Shown here: positions 1 through 13,294 of the stretch, one piece after another
Layout of the letters: each line of letters opens with the position of its first letter
How positions within the stretch are numbered: position 1 is the stretch's first letter
Assembly: GCA_029962745.1 (NCBI GenBank)
Contig: CM057158.1
Coordinates: forward strand, 1,950,558-2,014,557
Origin: Echinometra lucunter
Lineage: Eukaryota; Echinodermata; Echinoidea; Camarodonta; Echinometridae
Length of the DNA: 64,000 nucleotides
Reading direction: 5' to 3'
The notes under the pieces: generated by a model
Database searches by the model: none
What the model saw: the letters and a program-made list of their open reading frames with translations, nothing else
What the model was told of the DNA's origin: nothing
Position numbers and translations under genes: made by a program

Positions 1-551
1 TTAACACAAAGTGAGGGAGGGGGGGGGGTATATACTCTCCCTCAGGTTATTAGAAATAGCAGTTCTGTTGATGTCTTCAAAAATAATCTTTAAAAAAAGT
101 ATCTGTTTAATTTGGCCTACAATTGATTTCCATAACCTCAGGCTCTCATGTCCTTACCTATCCCATTACACTTTTTTTTATATTTGTCATGTAATTTCAT
201 CTTTTGTGCAAGTTGTGCCTTAAGCATTTGATATCAAATGGATTCAGTGCCTTATAAATCTTATCATTATTGTTATAATCTTCAAATTTAGCTTTCAAAA
301 CAAAATTCAGACTACAGATCTTCAAATATTCTGCCTGTATCCCCTTAATATGAAAATGTATACCAGTAATTGTAATGGAACATGCAATATTCGTAGATAT
401 ACATGGAGATACATGTACATACACCCTTATTTCTAGAACAATAAAACTAGGAGGGAGATTGCAGCACTTAATTGTAACAATCATTAAATCAAACATAAAA
501 GGAAAATGCAGAATGGGTTGTGGTCATTGCTTTCCCAATATCTATATTTGA

Positions 552-606
552 AAAATATACTTCAAGCAACTATAATAGAAAATATACTTCAAGTGACTGT
601 AATAGA
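552..606. repeat. 27-bp tandem duplication, two copies
   Basis: AAATATACTTCAAG recurs at a 27-bp spacing with the following ...CT(A/G)TAATAG conserved; the two copies differ at about three positions. Confidence 0.7.
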
Positions 607-3534
607 AAACTCTTGTATGTTTTCTAGGACAATAAAACAGCAAGACAACATATTTACCAGAGCACTCAAAGCATAAAAGCAAGGGCACAAGTGCATCCAT
701 ACATTATGTATTAATTGCTCTAGCTTCAATGCTAGGCTTTTTTTCAGAAGTGAATTACCAGATAAGAATGTATTCAGGCAACATTTAGATTATGTGCATA
801 GACACGGAGGCCGGTTCTGAGGCTAAAGCTGGGGAAAAACATAGCAAGCTATTTGCATCTCATGGGCAGAAACAATGTGTAGTCAAGTTGGGTTTTATCA
901 AGAGACGATCATGAAATGATCGTGTCCTTTTTTGTTTTGTAAGTCTGATTGATTTTCTCCTTGAGGCCACCATGTATTTAACTGAACATTTAGATGCCTT
1001 AAAGTGAATCCTAACTTTGAAAACCTTGACTTACAATGTAATGTGCTTGCATTCATAACTTCTTAAAAGATCAACTTAAATATCTCATGGTGATATTGTG
1101 CTTTTAGTTTTATCTTTGCAAGATATGACGAATACTCGAATAGACATTCTCCAATAGACACCTGATACTTTCATTGTCTTGAGTGATATTGATAACAGAT
1201 AGATATCAAAATTCAACGGTCATAAAATTTTAAGGCCCCTCCTTCACTTAAACATACCTTCATGTCCTTGTACATAGTTCTATGTAGTACTTGATGCAAT
1301 TTCTCTTCCCTCACCCACATGTAACTGTTGCATTTCCCCTCTTGTTATTTTTTGCACATTATCTGTACTTCATCAGAGGAGCCTTAGGCAAGATTTTGCA
1401 AGGCCTGGGTTAGGGTCAAAGTACAAATTTCTAGACTTTGTATTTACTCTCTAATCTGGCAGGGTACTGTCCCTTCTCTGCTTGGAGCTAAGGTCCTGTT
1501 GTTTTGCAACTGAACCATTTAAATTCCTTTACAAAAAATCCAAAAGACATTATATGAATACACATGACCATCCTTCTAATATTTGTTTTTTATTTTTTTG
1601 TTTGCTTTGTAAAATCCTTCTCTTGCAGCCCCTGATTAAACTTGGCTGATGTAAATCCGAGATTTAGGACAGCTTTGCACAGTATTTCTATTGCACTGTA
1701 TATTACCGTCAACTGCAGTGGGTAGCTTCAGAAAATATTCATCATTTCGTCTTCTTCTGACCCTAACCAGGCCTCTCCCCTCTGCTCTGTGGCTTGGAGA
1801 TGAAGATCTTCATGTGTAAGCCCACGCTGACAGCTTCACACCAACTCAAAATATATGTGCCTTGATCGTACTATTGCACAGATATATTTCATTTTTCTTT
1901 CCTCATTACTATTTCCTCTCTCACTTGAAAATAATTCTGTGGTGCTATTTTTGGTCCCCTGTTTCAATGAATGCCATCAATGTTCTTTTGTCCTGGAGAT
2001 CAAAGAGAGAACTGTCATAGTTTTTGCAAAGTATGAATTGATCCTGACAGAATGAAAACTATAGATCTACTCTTTTTTTTAAGTTGCACCATTTTTTAAT
2101 GGAAAAATAAATATTTCATTTTGATTTTGTTAAAATTCATATTCATCTCCAGACCCTTCATGTTTGTGTTTTCTTTAATCGATTAGTACCAATTGCTCTT
2201 TGCTCCTTTTTTTTTCTCAGTGTAGTGAACATAGGCCTTTTGGTCTTATATACATTTTCAAATTCTTTGCATTGTGAATTATTTGAGGGGTTTTGTCGAG
2301 AAGTTCCATTTTATTTGGAGTTAGTGTGAATGCCTTCGCTGCATCTTTACAAAAACAAGCATCCACAGTCCAAGCCATCTCTCTACTGTACAGTGTGTAT
2401 GCAGGACCGTCTTGCTCGATTTCATTCTGTCTTCGCATGAGCTTCTCCATTAGTTTACAGCTAACTGAGCATTAGCCTGTAGTTGAACCTGCAATAATGC
2501 CGTACAGAATTATGGTACAGCACATGATTTTCTTTCTTTTTTTTTTTCTTTTTTTAAAAATCTTTTTTGAAGGAGGGGTAGGGTGGGTGGTGAATGGGCA
2601 TTAGTCATTGATTTTTGTTTGATATTTTCACAAGTTCACAAGTTTATAGTTTGTTTGCTTTATGTATAGTGACTTGGATGAGTATATTGTACAAGATCAT
2701 CATACATCAAGATTGCAATTTTCAATGCACGATTAAGGAGTTTATATCTTCTTAGTACAATCTGATTTCGAGTGAAAAAATTGTTTTAAATCAGTTTAGT
2801 ACTTTTTTTATTAAACATTTTGTTTTATCTACATTCTGTTTTATTTTTCATGAATGGACTAAGAGTTGGAAAATATAATGTAAAATATTATGATTAATTA
2901 TTAACTACACTTTGACTTTCAGTTGAAAATACATCTTTAAGAGCTTTTACTCACTCGCGTGTAATGAAACACGTTTGCAAATTCCTTAAACATATTTTCC
3001 CCAATATTCAACATTTTGAAGTGAATAAATGAACACCTAAAGGCTGTGTAGTAGCCTGGATATCGCAAGTTTATAAATCTTTGTTGAGTCAGTGCTCTCA
3101 CAGGAATTTCAATTGGTTTACCTTAGCAAAGTGACCATTAATTCAGGTGGCATTTAGCAAACACTCCTGTCTCCATAGAGAGAGTTATGGTCAACAGAGG
3201 TTGTTTGAAAGAATACTATATGCTGCTTTTTTATTTCTGTGCAGGATTGCAAACAGTGTGAATGTTTGGGGGCTCATGACCATGATGTACATGTATAGGG
3301 TATCTGAGAAATAATTGGAAATGGGGTCACCTTTCCATTTGACAGCCCCGGAATGGAAAGAATACAGTGCTGTCTTCAGTGATGAAACAGTTAAAGAGTT
3401 GAGAACTATTCACACTTTCCCAAATGTGAGATGATGTGCTCAATATGTGCCACTCTTTGCAGTATGGTTGAGGTTATTTTGGGCTCTCTCTTGCAAGAAT
3501 GCTCACCTATCTCTTATCTGTCTGTCTGTAGAAG

Positions 3535-3702
3535 CATATTCCCCATTCTCTCACTCTCTCTTGTTCTCTCTGTCATCTTTACTCCAATTACATGTACCAT
3601 CCTCTCATTCTATATCTCAAATAATCCTGCTAAGCTTGCCATTTCCTTTTTTATTCCTGGAAATACTTTCATTTGCTTCCAACTTCCAACATGACTTTTG
3701 CT

Positions 3703-3734
<32 letters not shown>

Positions 3735-3736
3735 CG

Positions 3737-3795
<59 letters not shown>

Positions 3796-4060
3796 CTCTA
3801 CTCTACTCTCTGTCAGTCTCTCTTCATTCCTTCATCTCTTTCTCTACTTCCTCTCTTGACATCTCTGAACTCTTCCTCTCTCCCACACTTTCTGTCTGTA
3901 TGATAATATATTCTTCTCTTTCTTTTCCCCCTCATTTGCACAGCCCATGCTTCTTCCCAATTCCCCCTTTTTTTCTCTCTCCTTCCCTCTGTGTGTGTTT
4001 CTCTTTCTTTCTCTTTCTTTCACTAATCAAGCACACATTACTTATTTGCATTTCCATCAT
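3535..4060. repeat. Pyrimidine-rich block with CT microsatellite
   Basis: The core at about 3703-3792 is nearly pure (CT)n with a few CCT interruptions; flanks are rich in CTCTT and TTTC. The overlapping Ser/Leu-rich frames are an effect of the repeat. Confidence 0.9.
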
Positions 4061-5210
4061 CTAGGAATGAGTAATCCTCCAGCCTTTTCAAACGCAAGCT
4101 TTGTGCCTTTCTGCCACTCGATTCCACTTCTCTGCACATCTCTTAGAAAAGCATTCATAATTGCCACAAATTCTGTTCATTTCATTACAGTAGTAGACCT
4201 GCTAAAGTCTGCATTTCTTCTCTTTCTATTTACCTTGCTTCATCTTTTAAAAGGGATTTTGGGGAAGACAGGGTAGTGTCTTCTTTCTACCTGTGATGAT
4301 ATAGCTAATCATTATGCATGTCCTCTTCATTAACTGGCTGTACACCCGTATTCTCGCAAAAATTTGAATAATGCCAAAATTCGTGCCAGAGGCGATTAAA
4401 CCTTTTTACGTATGACACCGTCACTGACAAACAAATAATGCTCTCGCACATAAATTGTGTGGGTAGCGCCCAAAGCTGAACTTGTCCTCTCAGATTAATA
4501 TGCAGACCTTCCTTTTGCACAGTTTTTGTAAGGTCAAATTCAATTATTTTGCTGGTTGTTGTTCCTCCTGGCTGTTTATGACATAGCCTCATTTTTTATG
4601 TCATTATCTTTCAATTGTGTTCTTGTCACTTGTAATATACTGCATGCTCATTTCTATTTGTTCTTTTTAAATGATACCCCTCTTTTGAAACCAGAAAAAA
4701 AAAGTGCTGTTTGAAAGGCCCCATAGAAAAGTGATATCACAGGGTCATGCTGATCCACTTGTAAGATCAAATTTCCAGACAAAAAAGGGTTAAAAGGATC
4801 TGTGTTTCTGAACAATTCAAAAAATATTTCTTGCATTATGAATAGGCTGCTTTGAATAGAGTCAAATATTTACAGGCAGTCCATCTTAGGTCACATTTTT
4901 GTGATTTTTTTTCCATGTATACAAGTGCTACCTCTTGATAATCATCCGTTCTGAACTGCACTCAATGAATGGTTGTTGTAAATACTGATATTTTTTTTGT
5001 AGTACCGGTACTAGTTTTATATGTAAATGTATACTGTATTAAAGATAGTTTCTACCTTTTAAAAACTCACAATTGGAGGCTTTTGGTTTCATCATGTGGA
5101 AGCCTTAAGGCTGTTGATATATTTTTTTTTTCAAAGGACACTAGTGCTGTGCTGGGGTCCAGAACCTACCACTCATTTATGTTACCCCACTTCCAGAATA
5201 CTAGTATCTA

Positions 5211-5480
5211 AGGCGTCTTAGTTTTGATGTTGTTGTTACGAAAGAATGCATCTAGAACCAAAATGGAAAATTGTTGAAAATCAAATTTTTCAAACAATGA
5301 TTGATAATTTCATGAGTAGCATGTAGACATTGTACATGTAAATTGATATACAATCTTCTTGTGGCATGATCTTTGCTGAAATTTTATTCCAATATGTCAA
5401 AACAGACATTTCAATTTGCATTTTTACATTTTGTGTTCTGGAGGCATTCTTACGCACAATGACATTAAACTAAGAAGCCT
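5211..5480. mobile_element. Palindromic MITE, family A copy 1
   Basis: The ends are inverted repeats beginning GGCGTCTTA; the inner arms share GAAAGAATGC.TCTAGAAC with the complement of GTTCTGGAGGCATTC. The flanking trinucleotide TAA is present on both sides (TAA/GGCG... and ...AAGCC/TAA), as for PIF/Harbinger-type insertions. A second copy in opposite orientation lies at 35515-35764. No transposase frame inside. Confidence 0.75.
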
Positions 5481-7924
5481 AAATGTATGTAGGAATCCTC
5501 CTTGTTACATCTGGGCAGATCTAGTCAAAGTTTACACATCCTCAAAGTGAACACAGTATGGAAATCCCCATGTCTGTTCTACATCCATAAAGCAAATGTC
5601 AAATAGGCGCACCTGTTTTTCTTCACATGAAATACGTGCACTATCATGTACAGGATCATGGACATGTTCATGTACAGAATGGGGGCTTTTCAATGGCCAC
5701 TTTTCTAGTTTTATTTGCTTTATTTAACTAATAGTAGTATAGTGTAAAGATAATGCAAAAGTGACACTTGCAATATCTTTTAAATCAGAATGGTTGGAGT
5801 AACACATCATACAACATGAGCAAAATATTCTAAAATCACAGCTAATTTTGAATTTTGTAAGCTTGCAATGCATTGTAGAATGTATAATCACTGTTTTCAT
5901 GTCCAAATTGGCCAATATTCTTTGCTCATTTTTTAAAATTTTGTAACTTGGTTAAATTTTACATTGTACATGTAATTTTTTTTCCACTTATATATGAGTG
6001 GAAAGCAAAAATTATTTTTCACTGGTTTCATATATCTTTGTAGGGTTGAATGGCCAGGTTGAGATAAATTTTGATATGCACATTTACATGTTATCAGGCA
6101 ACATCACTGCAGTGGGGGGGGGGGGGGGGGGAGCTGAAATTTGATTTTAAAAATATAACCGAAATGTTACAGAAAGCAACATAACTTTAAAAACTATAAT
6201 GTGCCTGTGGATTGAAATGTGTCTCAAAATATGAAATTTGAGAGATTTATTTTGGTATTTTATTTGTCAAGTTTAATTCAGAAGGGACCAATTTTGCATT
6301 TAACTTAAAATGATAGTCAGTTTCATTGGAACTTCAGAGTACATGTGTATTTGAAAACACTTGATCATTATGTTCAATACACTCAGTTCTACCTATTCTT
6401 TAAATTGATATATACATGTAGTGCCTTAAATTCCCCAAATAACAAAGATTTCATAAGTGGGTTAGGGGGGAGATCAGATACACTTCCCCTGACAAATGTC
6501 AGTCCCATCATCTTTTCAATTACATGGCTGTCTTGTAACCTCGTCTAGACTTGAGCACCAGCCCCTCCGGGGACACGCGTATGTATTGCGCAGGGTATTA
6601 ATACACACAGGTGCAGAGGGCCATATGTTGAGAGCCTGGGGCACCAATCTAATTGAAAATGCTAAGCTAGTGTTATTATATTATGTAAGTTGTATGTAGT
6701 TTTGCTTTGCTCTGTTACCATGTATTCTGATGAAAACATGTTAAACAACATTTACTGTCTTGATAAGATGTAAAAGTTGTAAATTATGAAATCAACTTAG
6801 GAGGAAATATTTGAAATGTTCATATCTGTCAAGGTACAATCCTTGTTTAAGATTCATACATATCAAAGATGAATCCCTAGTTCATAAGTTTGTCTCAGCT
6901 AGTTTCCAATAATTCATACTACTTCAACATCTTGCTTAGATCAACATGTGAATGAGTGTATTGGTTTTAAGCTGAGCCTTTAGAAACTGAATGAAAACAC
7001 TGATTTCAAAGAAATCAGCTGTGGTTTTATGCATGAAGAACTAAGATTACAGGTTTTTATAACCTCTGGCTTGTATGATTGTAGTTTCCTCTGCAGTGCC
7101 CCTACTTAAACCTCAGAAAGTAAAGGTTATTTGGTTGCATATCCAGCTTAGAATGAAGCTCCTTTTTGAAGCCCCCCCCCCCCCCTGTAAAAAAAGGGGG
7201 AGGACAATCATGATTACATTTTTTTAGTATAGTTCATCAATCTGCCTTTTTGTACCACTTTTCTTTTACATTGCTTTCATTTCATCATCATCATATCTCT
7301 GATTGGCCACTAGCTAATTACTTCATCATCACATCAACATGTACATGTAGGATGGTAGGATTTTCATAATCGATACTGAACAACTGTCAGATCAATGATG
7401 CCGACCTAATCATCTCTCATTACTGATAGGGCTAGTAAATTATTATCATCAGGACTTTATGGTTTGGTACAACAACATTCATACATGTAGTTCTGTGTCA
7501 TGTATAGCTAATCATGTTGTAATCCTAATTCTAGTCCATTGAAAGCCAGAAGGCTGTTAAACCATATCAGTACAGTGTTTCCTTGTAGTGACACTTTTGC
7601 AGTACTTTTTAATCCAGAATACTAGATAGTCTGTTATGAGCTCAGTAAGAGCCAAAAGTTCATCAAGTCATACATGTATCATTGCACACATATGCCCTTC
7701 TTGCACAGATGCTGATGCATTTTATTGGCTAGTTGTCCATTGGAAGTTCATAGTCATGTCTGCCCACTGGACCAATGAACTTGATACAGTAATTGTCCAA
7801 GCTCTCATAGAGCGTGAAGAAGGGAAAGAGATAATTGGTGTTATTGTAACTCTTCTTGCTGTCAGAGATCTGTCATGTCATATTGATGGGTCTCATCTGC
7901 TTGTTCCTCTAGTTTGTTAACTAA
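5481..7924. other. Non-coding stretch
   Basis: AT-rich, without a recognisable gene. It holds the G18 run, a C-run followed by G-run near 7170-7203 and several TACATGTA motifs. Confidence 0.55.
6114..6131. repeat. G18 homopolymer
   Basis: Eighteen uninterrupted G on the plus strand. Confidence 0.95.
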
Positions 7925-8271
7925 AGGGGCATTCAGATATGAGGCGATATTGTGGCGCCACAAAATCCCAGCAACATTTTGGTGTACAAGCCAATGGAGT
8001 ATGAGGCGACAAAAAAATGTCGCTGAGGCAGGACACATTTTTTTTTGCTACTTGGCTGCCAAAAATGCACATCAATCAAATTCCTAAAAAGTTAGTGCAA
8101 AATATGTTGTCATGAGATTGTCTGCGCAAGTTTTGACAAAGATCTCCTTTATTTGAGAATTGAGGCATTAATACGTGTTCATTAACATAAGTGGTGCCAC
8201 AATGTCGCACCATATCTGAACACTAAAAATTTTATGACTCTACAATGTCGCCTCATATCTGAACACCCCCT
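7925..8271. mobile_element. MITE with 3-bp TAA target duplication
   Basis: Terminal inverted repeats read AGGGGCATTCAGATATGAGG on the left and, complemented, AGGGGGTGTTCAGATATGAG on the right. TAA flanks both ends (7922-7924 and 8272-8274). A further internal echo of ATGAGGCGACA lies near 8000. About 347 bp with no coding frame; PIF/Harbinger-like by target site. Confidence 0.75.
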
Positions 8272-8359
8272 TAACATTGATAATATGAGAATGATAAGTG
8301 TAATGGTGATGGTATAATAGAATTATATGAGTGATAATGACACTTAATACTCACAATGA

Positions 8360-8453
8360 ACTTGAATGAAGACTATGATGACAATGATAATCATGATCAT
8401 AATCATGATGGTGATGATGATGGTGATGATGATGATGATGATGATGTGACTCA
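8360..8453. repeat. GAT/ATG trinucleotide microsatellite
   Basis: Imperfect (GAT)n with AAT and GGT interruptions. The minus-strand His-rich frame across it is an artefact. Confidence 0.9.
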
Positions 8454-8460
8454 GACTGGT

Positions 8461-9479
8461 CATCTGTAGCATCAGTACATGTACATCCACTCAGTGAGTG
8501 CTTGAGTAACATACTAGTAGTCAAACGATGATGGTCTGTGCAAGTTTGACTACATGTACTGTAGATGAGATAAAAAAAGAATATCGAAAGCAGGATTGTA
8601 AACATGTCATAAAAGTTTTCTGCTCATATTATTCTTAAATAGACCTACATTGTATCTTACATTGTACATAATACTTAAGATATTCTATCCATCGAAATGT
8701 ATCTTATTATGATATAGAAAACTATTGGTAATGGCCATAAGTTGAAAAAAAAAATAACATGCGGTCATGAGTATTGTGTGTTTATGATACATTGTATGTA
8801 GGCAGATGAAATGACACTAAATTCTAGGACATAAGATAATTGTTGCGTATCCAGTGATGATCCATGTAGACCCTAACTGAGTTGAACAAATCCCAAGGCT
8901 AATTAGACATTATAATTACTCTCCTGCTCTCTTGGATTGTCTCTGTACTACACTGTGCATTCATGTAATGCCTTAAAGGCAATCATGGTCATGTTATTGT
9001 TTTGAAACATTATACCTCATACTCAAATTTTTAGGTCAACCCTTGACTAATCACAAACAATTTGCCCAAATGCATTGATTTCGATTGAAATTCGTCAAAT
9101 TTTTAATGTTATTTTTCTTAGAATTCTGTTCTCGATCATATATCAAAAAATTTTAACCATTGTGTAATCACTCTAGTACATGTATGAACTTCCATTGACA
9201 TATTTTAGGCCTTTTCAGAGGGAAAAATTAGAGAAAAAAAATATTGCAACATCACATTCATGGATCTACACATGTCACTAATGACTAAACATGCACAGTG
9301 GAATCTACAATGATAAAGTTTTATTGATAATCACTCACTCTTTACATGTACAACTGTACATGCCTGTCTACAATATACATGTAAGTTTTATGACCATATC
9401 ATTTAGGTGCTATATTTAATAGCTCAAGTATCTTGAGAAATGACTGGTTTTTGATACAAAGTATTTTTTTTTCATTGCA
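8461..9479. other. Non-coding stretch
   Basis: AT-rich, several ACATGTA motifs; no exon recognised. Confidence 0.5.
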
Positions 9480-10180
9480 TACATATAGGTATTGTGTATT
9501 CTTGCAAACATGCTTTCATAAGATTTGAAATGCTTTTAAAAGACAGTGATGCACTGCATACAAAAACTACTGTTTCACAAAGGTTTTAGTTCTGCTACCT
9601 AAAACGTTTCAAAGAAGGTAAACAGAGTATTGTTCATTATACATACATACATGTATACAACTACACTGTGGATTCATGAAATAGTAGTAAAGGGACTTGA
9701 AAGTATATTGAAATGCTTTTAGGAGAGATCAATGCACTGCATGCAAATCCTATAGTGTTTTCAACCAGTATATTTTGTTGCAATTTTTTGTTAAACAAGA
9801 TCTCGCGTTTTGAGTACAAACGAATCATTCCATACATGTAACAACTAGAGATGTACCTTTGTTTGTTTTTGACTAATGTGGCTAAGCATTTAAGGGACTA
9901 GGAATGCTTTTAGGAGATAATGACGCATTATATGTAAAAACTTGTGTTCTAACGGGTGATATTGCTTCAGTTGCGTTGCTATTGTTACACAGAATCCTGT
10001 GTTTTGTGTGCTATTTTCATTCTGCCGTACAACTACTGAATATACATGAGCAAGCATTCAAAGGACTAGAAGGCTTTTAGGAGATAATGATACACTGCAT
10101 CCACGACCTAGCGTTTTCAACAGGTACACTTTAGGTGTAGACATGTTCAGTTCTGATACACCCAATTTTGCATTACTACA
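9480..10180. repeat. Old tandem array, ~180-bp unit, four divergent copies
   Basis: The core GCTTTTAGGAGATAATGA followed by CACTGCAT..AAA recurs at about 9532, 9715, 9907 and 10075, with spacings near 183, 192 and 168. Between cores the units share GTGTTTTCAAC and ACATGTA-like stretches. Divergence is large, so the array is old. Confidence 0.75.
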
Positions 10181-12493
10181 CTGTCTTATGTGGATAATGC
10201 ATTGAAGGATGCTACTGCTAGCTGGTCAAAAGCAGTTGATCAAGAAAAATGCAAATTAAACAAGGAATTATAGGCCTGATGATTTAATTAGCATTAAAGA
10301 ATGATTCTTAACTTTTTGTAAAATACTAAGACATGGTCTGTTCAAAAGGATAATGAGAATATATGTAATAACGAAAATGGTATAGAATCCTTTTGGAAGT
10401 ACTCTACTAGTTATCATGATGATATCTGTAAATTTAGAGTTACAAATCCTCATCATTCACAGTGAAAAATAGACATTGCCCCTCCCCCCCCCCCTCCACC
10501 AGTGTTTTCCTTTGAACTTCCAAGGACATTTTTCTTACACTTCAGGAAAAGTAGTTAATGATTCACTTATATACATATGATTCCACGACCATGTCACAAT
10601 AGTTTATTATCTCTCCTTAAGCTAGAGAGAATATATGAAAAAAGAGCATAGCAAATTAAGTTGTCACTGTCAGGGGTGAATAAAGAGTTCAGTTATTTAT
10701 TTATTTAAGGAGCCTGTCATAGAGGCATAATTTAAAATGTCATCAAGTCTGTACTAAATGCCACTCAAAATGATGAAAGATATACCTGATAATGGGAAAA
10801 CATATGACATCCTTTTACCACTTACGAATGGAATGCCTATCGCATTTTGATCAGTTTGGATCTTTCGGCAGCCTCCCTTGGTAGTACATGTAAGTGTCAT
10901 TTTAATCTAGGTAACACCCCAGACATGCATTTATCAAAGGATAATTACTGCCTGACTACTGCTTCCACATACTTGCTAATCATGGGGAGGGAGGGGGGGG
11001 GGTAATTATCATAATTAGAGTTTTAACGGGTCGTCTGGTGTCTGACAGCTGAGAGGGAGGGACATTGTCATTATCGATTCCATAGCAACTAAGCAGACTG
11101 GTATGAATACCCTGGTATAGGTACATTCAATCAGATGTATACATGTGTATGCACATGATAATATCAAAGGTGATGTGATGTGGGTATGTACTACCCATTA
11201 TACAGTATTATACAACATAATATGCAGCAAAAAGGTTAAGTTGTTCTTGTTAAATCTGTCTCCTTTTTTATTTATATTTTCTTGCTCAATCTTTGTAAAG
11301 AGCTTCTTTTTTCTACACTCTTATCCTATTCCTTATTATATGAATTTTATACCTCATTCCTTCAACCCTCTCCCATTTTCTTCTCCCCTCTCCTCCCCCT
11401 TCCTTGCTCATCACCCTTTCTAGTTCTTTCTCTCTCTCGCTTCCCATCCCTGTTCTACCGTTTACATTTTTTTCACCCTCTATTTCCCAAGCTCCTTTCT
11501 CTTTGCTATCTTTTTTTCTACCTTTTCCTTTTCATTCTCTCTCTTTCGTACAGATGATTGTCCTTCTCCCATTTTGTCTAATTCTGTTTCTCTGTTACAT
11601 TTTCAGTATACATGTAGAGTATACTCATATCCTCTCTCTTTTTGTAACTCTTTTCTTTAGGGGAATCCAGCTTGGTGGTTTGTTTTTTTTAATTTTGTCT
11701 CATCATATGCATGGACTGTACATTTAAAAAGAAATTCATGCTCATGAGCATTCTGCATGCATTCGTCAAAAATTCCAACTCAAAAAATCCAACTCACAGA
11801 GTCATTTTATTTTGTGAGCTTTCAAATCATCATTCCATTATGAGTCATAACATGGCACAATGCACACATTTTTTGCACAATAAACATGTCTGCATACAAC
11901 ATATGAGACAGCTTTTCATTTGAATTGAAACCAATATTGTCACCATTGATGACCTAATGCTTGAGGTTTTCCCCGTCTTTTGGAACAGTGTTGATATACC
12001 GGTAAAGTGCGCTGTATGAATCTATTCTTCTCAGATAGTTATGTGGTATCTAAGCAAACACGCTCAAGGAGTGCAAAGTCTCCCTGGCATGTTTCACTTT
12101 ACAGTGTTGTGTACATATTGAAGTATGCTGCTTATTAAAACATAGGAAAGTTTGAGAAAGATGTTTAGCTAGTTAATGCCAATTTCCATGCTTCAAGAGG
12201 AAAAAATAGAATGTTAATAATTTGAGTGGGTACTTAACTACACCTATAAGAAATAGACTTCCATCAAAGCTGTAGATGAAACAAAACTGTGGAGAAATTT
12301 GATAAAAACTTAAGAATTGGGATGATTCAAGGGCTTACACTTCAATGTCCTATGACTTTTTTATCCTGAAATCCATAGACCAGATGAAATCCATCCCTAG
12401 CCCTTGTACTACATGTACCAGTGCTGTGGGATGTAGAACCATTGTAACTGAGGGCCAGTGGTAAATAGGACCAATGGGATGCACATTTAGGGC
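10181..12493. other. Non-coding stretch with pyrimidine-rich part
   Basis: No gene recognised. About 11360-11560 is CT-rich with runs of CTTTCTC; C- and G-runs lie near 10480 and 10987. Confidence 0.55.
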
Positions 12494-13294
12494 CAGGGTA
12501 AAAATACCTGGGAGCGACGAGCAATTTCGCCCTTGGAGCCCAAATAGTTCCTTAAAATCCTTAAAACTCCATTCTTTGGGGCACCCATTTTCTTCAGAGT
12601 CACCCTCGCCTCAGCTTCGAAAAATTCATGTAAGCATTAAGCTCGCGAATTGTGATCTAGGAGCAGCAGAATTAAGATTTCTTGAAACATCACACAAATT
12701 AAGGCATCATACTGGTACTCAATTACGCATACTCTCAAGGAGAAAATTGGTATATCAGCAGTTAAAATTCAAAATACTTGTACATGTAGTTCCCTTGGGC
12801 CTAAAAATAGCTCCTGTAAAGTTGTCCGGTTAAAGTTCATTATTCCGAAGGTTCGTTATTTCGAAGGTTCGTTTATTCTGAAGGTTCATTATTCCAAAGG
12901 TTCATTAGTCAGAAGGTTCGTTAGTCCGAAAATGAAATAAGGTTCATTAGTTCATTAGTTATTTTCGGACTAACGAACCTTCGGAATAACGAACCTTATT
13001 TCATTTTCGGATTAATGAATCTTCGGAATAATGAACCTTATTTCATTTTTGGACTAACGAACCTTCGGAATAACTAACCTTCGAAATAATGCCACAAATG
13101 TTCGGATTAACGAACCCTTTTTCATTTTCGGACTAACGAACATCCAGGTATACACAATTTGCGTGTTTTGGAATAAAGAACCTTCGGAAAAACGAATCTT
13201 CAGAATAACAAGCATCACCCAAGTTGTCCATGGGAGCTATGTTTTTTCAGAGAATAGCTCTCAGAAAAGAAAATATTTTTACCCTGTTTAGGGC
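12486..13294. mobile_element. Non-autonomous hAT-like element (12494-13286) with its 8-bp target duplication
   Basis: The element begins CAGGGTAAAAATA and ends TATTTTTACCCTG, a perfect 13-bp terminal inverted repeat. It is flanked by the identical octamer TTTAGGGC at 12486-12493 and 13287-13294. CAGGG ends and an 8-bp duplication are the hallmarks of the hAT superfamily. The interior (about 12836-13210) is a field of short repeats of GAACCTTCGGAATAAC in both orientations. No transposase is encoded; the 119-residue frame inside is not recognisable. Confidence 0.9.
12836..13210. repeat. Inverted arrays of a ~15-bp TTCGGAATAACGAAC unit
   Basis: From 12836 to about 12945 the unit appears as AAGGTTCGTTATTCCG; after a centre near 12955 it appears as its complement CGGAATAACGAACCTT until about 13210. 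The two halves can fold back on each other. Some copies carry an inserted TATTTCATTTTCGGACTAA block. Confidence 0.88.

Larger units (their letters stand above)
1..5210. other. Non-coding AT-rich stretch
   Basis: No frame looks like a gene. The stretch contains a short 27-bp tandem duplication, a CT-rich block around 3535-4060 and isolated TACATGTA motifs. Short frames here are either in the CT block or lack any recognisable motif. Confidence 0.6.

Noticed and set aside
3447..4064. Long Ser/Leu-rich frames over CT tracts (also 20907-21374, 23016-23441, 29071-29716, 61872-62278)
   Set aside because: They exist because CT repeats encode Ser/Leu in every frame; overlapping alternatives are open in parallel and no motif is present.
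8351..8605. His-rich minus-strand frame
   Set aside because: The His run is the GAT/ATG microsatellite; no conserved flank.
12474..12833. 119-codon frame
   Set aside because: It starts outside and runs into the hAT-like element; not a transposase and no family features.
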